From the NCBI RefSeq assembly GCF_016097555.1, contig NC_054702.1, positions 91,477,798 through 91,541,797 of the forward strand: 64,000 bases of DNA. Direction: 5' to 3'. The notes under the pieces were generated by a model, which was not told the origin of the DNA, did no database searches, and saw nothing but the letters and a program-made list of their open reading frames with translations. The DNA is from Gigantopelta aegis (taxonomy: Eukaryota > Mollusca > Gastropoda > Neomphalida > Peltospiridae). Within the stretch, counting starts at the first letter, position 1. Every line of letters begins with the position of its first letter. This document shows, piece after piece, positions 63,401 through 64,000 of this stretch. Position numbers and translations under genes: made by a program.

Positions 63401-63792
63401 ACATTTACTTGGACATCTCAACATAAAACACCCATACCAAAATAATTTATAATAGAAAAAATATTACACCTTGTAAACAATAGTCTAAAACAAAATTCTT
63501 TCCAACATAAGCCATGATAAACGTACTTGTCTTGACTGCAAGGACTTGACTGCTGACATGAACTCATTGGTTCTATCTCGACAAGTCATGTCTGGATCCA
63601 CTGAAATGTGAGAGGCTTGTGGTGAAGCCTGCACACTTTGTACAACTGTTGTTCTCGTGCGAGTCACGTAGCTGTTGCCGTCAGTAAAAGAATGGGGATT
63701 TTCTGATCCAGAATTGGTCCGTCGACGTCGTGCTATCATTTAGGACTTGTTTCAGACATCCCACAACACAAAATCGGATTGCAGGAACAGCA
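57481..63792 (-). CDS. STX5: Syntaxin-5 (Golgi Qa-SNARE), complete
   Basis: Ten coding exons: 63527-63739, 63090-63160, 62276-62331, 61591-61703, 60964-61038, 60386-60442, 59749-59836, 58993-59102, 58497-58618 and 57481-57640, giving 354 residues (human 355). Syntaxin-5 drives fusion of ER-derived and intra-Golgi vesicles. An arginine cluster (MIARRRR) starts the long form. MTCRDRTNEFMSAVKSLQ (residues 51-68) is the N-peptide that binds the Sly1 regulator. The Habc bundle covers roughly residues 75-225 (AKRIGKDLANTFAKLEKLTI and ELTYIIKQDINSLNKQIAEL). The SNARE motif spans about 262-322 with zero-layer Gln296 in VKEQEE. A tail anchor at about 334-353 (WLMIKIFAVLIVFFIIFVVF) leaves one lumenal residue after it. 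A cag acceptor at 63793-63795 suggests that the first coding exon begins at 63792 with 53 bp of 5' UTR and that a non-coding exon lies outside the window. Introns carry SINEs and a MITE. Confidence 0.97.
58085..58482. mobile_element. TTAA-type MITE, copy 5 (degenerate)
   Basis: GCTGAGTTTGCTTCCACTGT then AAGATGTTTCTGACC at the left and CATCTTACAATGGCTGTCAA then CTCTGGATAGTTCCTTTAA at the right are inverted, like copies 1-4. The outermost left bases are eroded. In intron 9 of syntaxin-5, ending 14 bp from exon 9. Confidence 0.7.
59150..59262 (-). repeat. SINE head/body fragment (head 1)
   Basis: CATCCCACAGACAGGATAGC, then ACATACCATGGCCTTTGATA and GTGGTGCACTGGCTAGAGCG, ending GGGGATCGATCG. Intron 7 of syntaxin-5. 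Confidence 0.8.
59888..60170 (-). repeat. tRNA-derived SINE (head 2 + tail B)
   Basis: GGTTTGTTTAAGGACACCAC tail at the left, CATCAGCTACTGGATGTCAA body, and a head at the right with GATTCGATCCTGCGACG (B-box side). Intron 6 of syntaxin-5. Confidence 0.85.
61897..62222 (-). repeat. tRNA-derived SINE (head 1 + tail A)
   Basis: ACGAAATGTTTTATTTAAGG tail end at the left; on the minus strand the right end reads GGGGCGGGATGTAGCCCAGT, then GGTAAAG, and GGGATCGATCCC. Nearly full length, in intron 3 of syntaxin-5, ending 54 bp from exon 3. Confidence 0.92.
63587..63589 (-). promoter_or_regulatory. STX5: Internal start codon for short syntaxin-5
   Basis: Met51, directly before TCRDRTNEF, aligns with the start of the short human STX5 form. 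It has G at -3 (GACATG), whereas the first ATG (63737-63739) has T at -3 (TAAATG). The weak first context and better second one would allow both forms from one mRNA by leaky scanning. No other in-frame Met lies between them. Confidence 0.6.
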
Positions 63793-64000
63793 CTGAAAAT
63801 AGAATTAAACAGAATCTAATCATGTGTATCACAGTGTTTGTTAATAGGCAGCAGACAAAAAGCTACTGCAACCACAATTGCAGCCTTCAAGTCATGAGCT
63901 TACAGTTATATCAGTTATATACATCACTGTACTCAGTAGGTAAAGCCACATGCTCTTCTTAAACAAAAAGCCTCTTGTCAAAAATAATGAAAAATCCTGG
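63793..64000. other. Upstream flank of syntaxin-5
   Basis: Read on the minus strand this is probably an intron ending in attttcag just before the first coding exon. No promoter element or other gene is recognised before the window ends. Confidence 0.4.

Overview
This window is eukaryotic nuclear DNA, AT-rich and intron-rich, and very probably from a mollusc (gastropod-like is my guess). The basis is split genes with GT-AG introns, long CA/CT/GA microsatellites, tRNA-derived SINEs, many short inverted-repeat DNA transposons and a short (TTAGGG)n tract. The species cannot be named from the sequence alone.

Three protein-coding genes can be built exon by exon. (1) A plus-strand gene at about 17.4-33.65 kb encodes a 585-residue membrane-bound O-acyltransferase of the hedgehog acyltransferase (HHAT) type. 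(2) A minus-strand paralogue at 50.96-37.18 kb encodes 578 residues. The two lie tail to tail with about 3.5 kb between their stop codons. They share 11 coding exons with the same phases, mostly the same lengths, and the same unusual GC-AG intron. The minus-strand copy keeps the MBOAT catalytic histidine (His458); the plus-strand copy has arginine there (Arg464) although the rest of its frame is intact. This is the most interesting biology in the window: an apparent active enzyme beside a probable pseudoenzyme. (3) A minus-strand gene at 63.79-57.48 kb encodes a complete 354-residue syntaxin-5, the Golgi Qa-SNARE, with both the long-form and the internal short-form start methionines.

Layout. 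1-17 kb has no recognisable gene: a 62-bp minisatellite (1.3-3.3 kb), a dispersed repeat pair, a satellite-like array that resembles a SINE 3' tail (11.3-12.3 kb), a TTAA-flanked MITE and a 1.3-kb hAT-type element with an 8-bp duplication (13.56-14.87 kb). 17.4-33.65 kb is the first HHAT gene; its introns hold SINEs, MITEs, an LTR-like unit and a LINE-like insertion with a 12-bp duplication. 33.65-37.18 kb, between the two 3' ends, holds a second LINE-like insertion with a 13-bp duplication. 37.18-50.96 kb is the second HHAT gene; its last intron (6.6 kb) is largely diverged tandem units loaded with microsatellites, SINEs and MITEs. 51.16-52.65 kb, just upstream of its start codon, is a near-complete Tc1-like element whose transposase has one frameshift. 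52.7-53.4 kb is a nested SINE pair. 54.3-57.5 kb is largely repeat-poor and may include the syntaxin-5 3' UTR. 57.5-63.8 kb is syntaxin-5.

The SINEs are modular: at least three tRNA-like heads are combined with at least three tails. One tail resembles the 3' end of the LINE-like family found in the same window, which suggests a SINE/LINE partnership. The HHAT genes and syntaxin-5 all belong to the secretory pathway (ER lipidation of ligands; ER-Golgi fusion), but nothing here shows that they are functionally linked.
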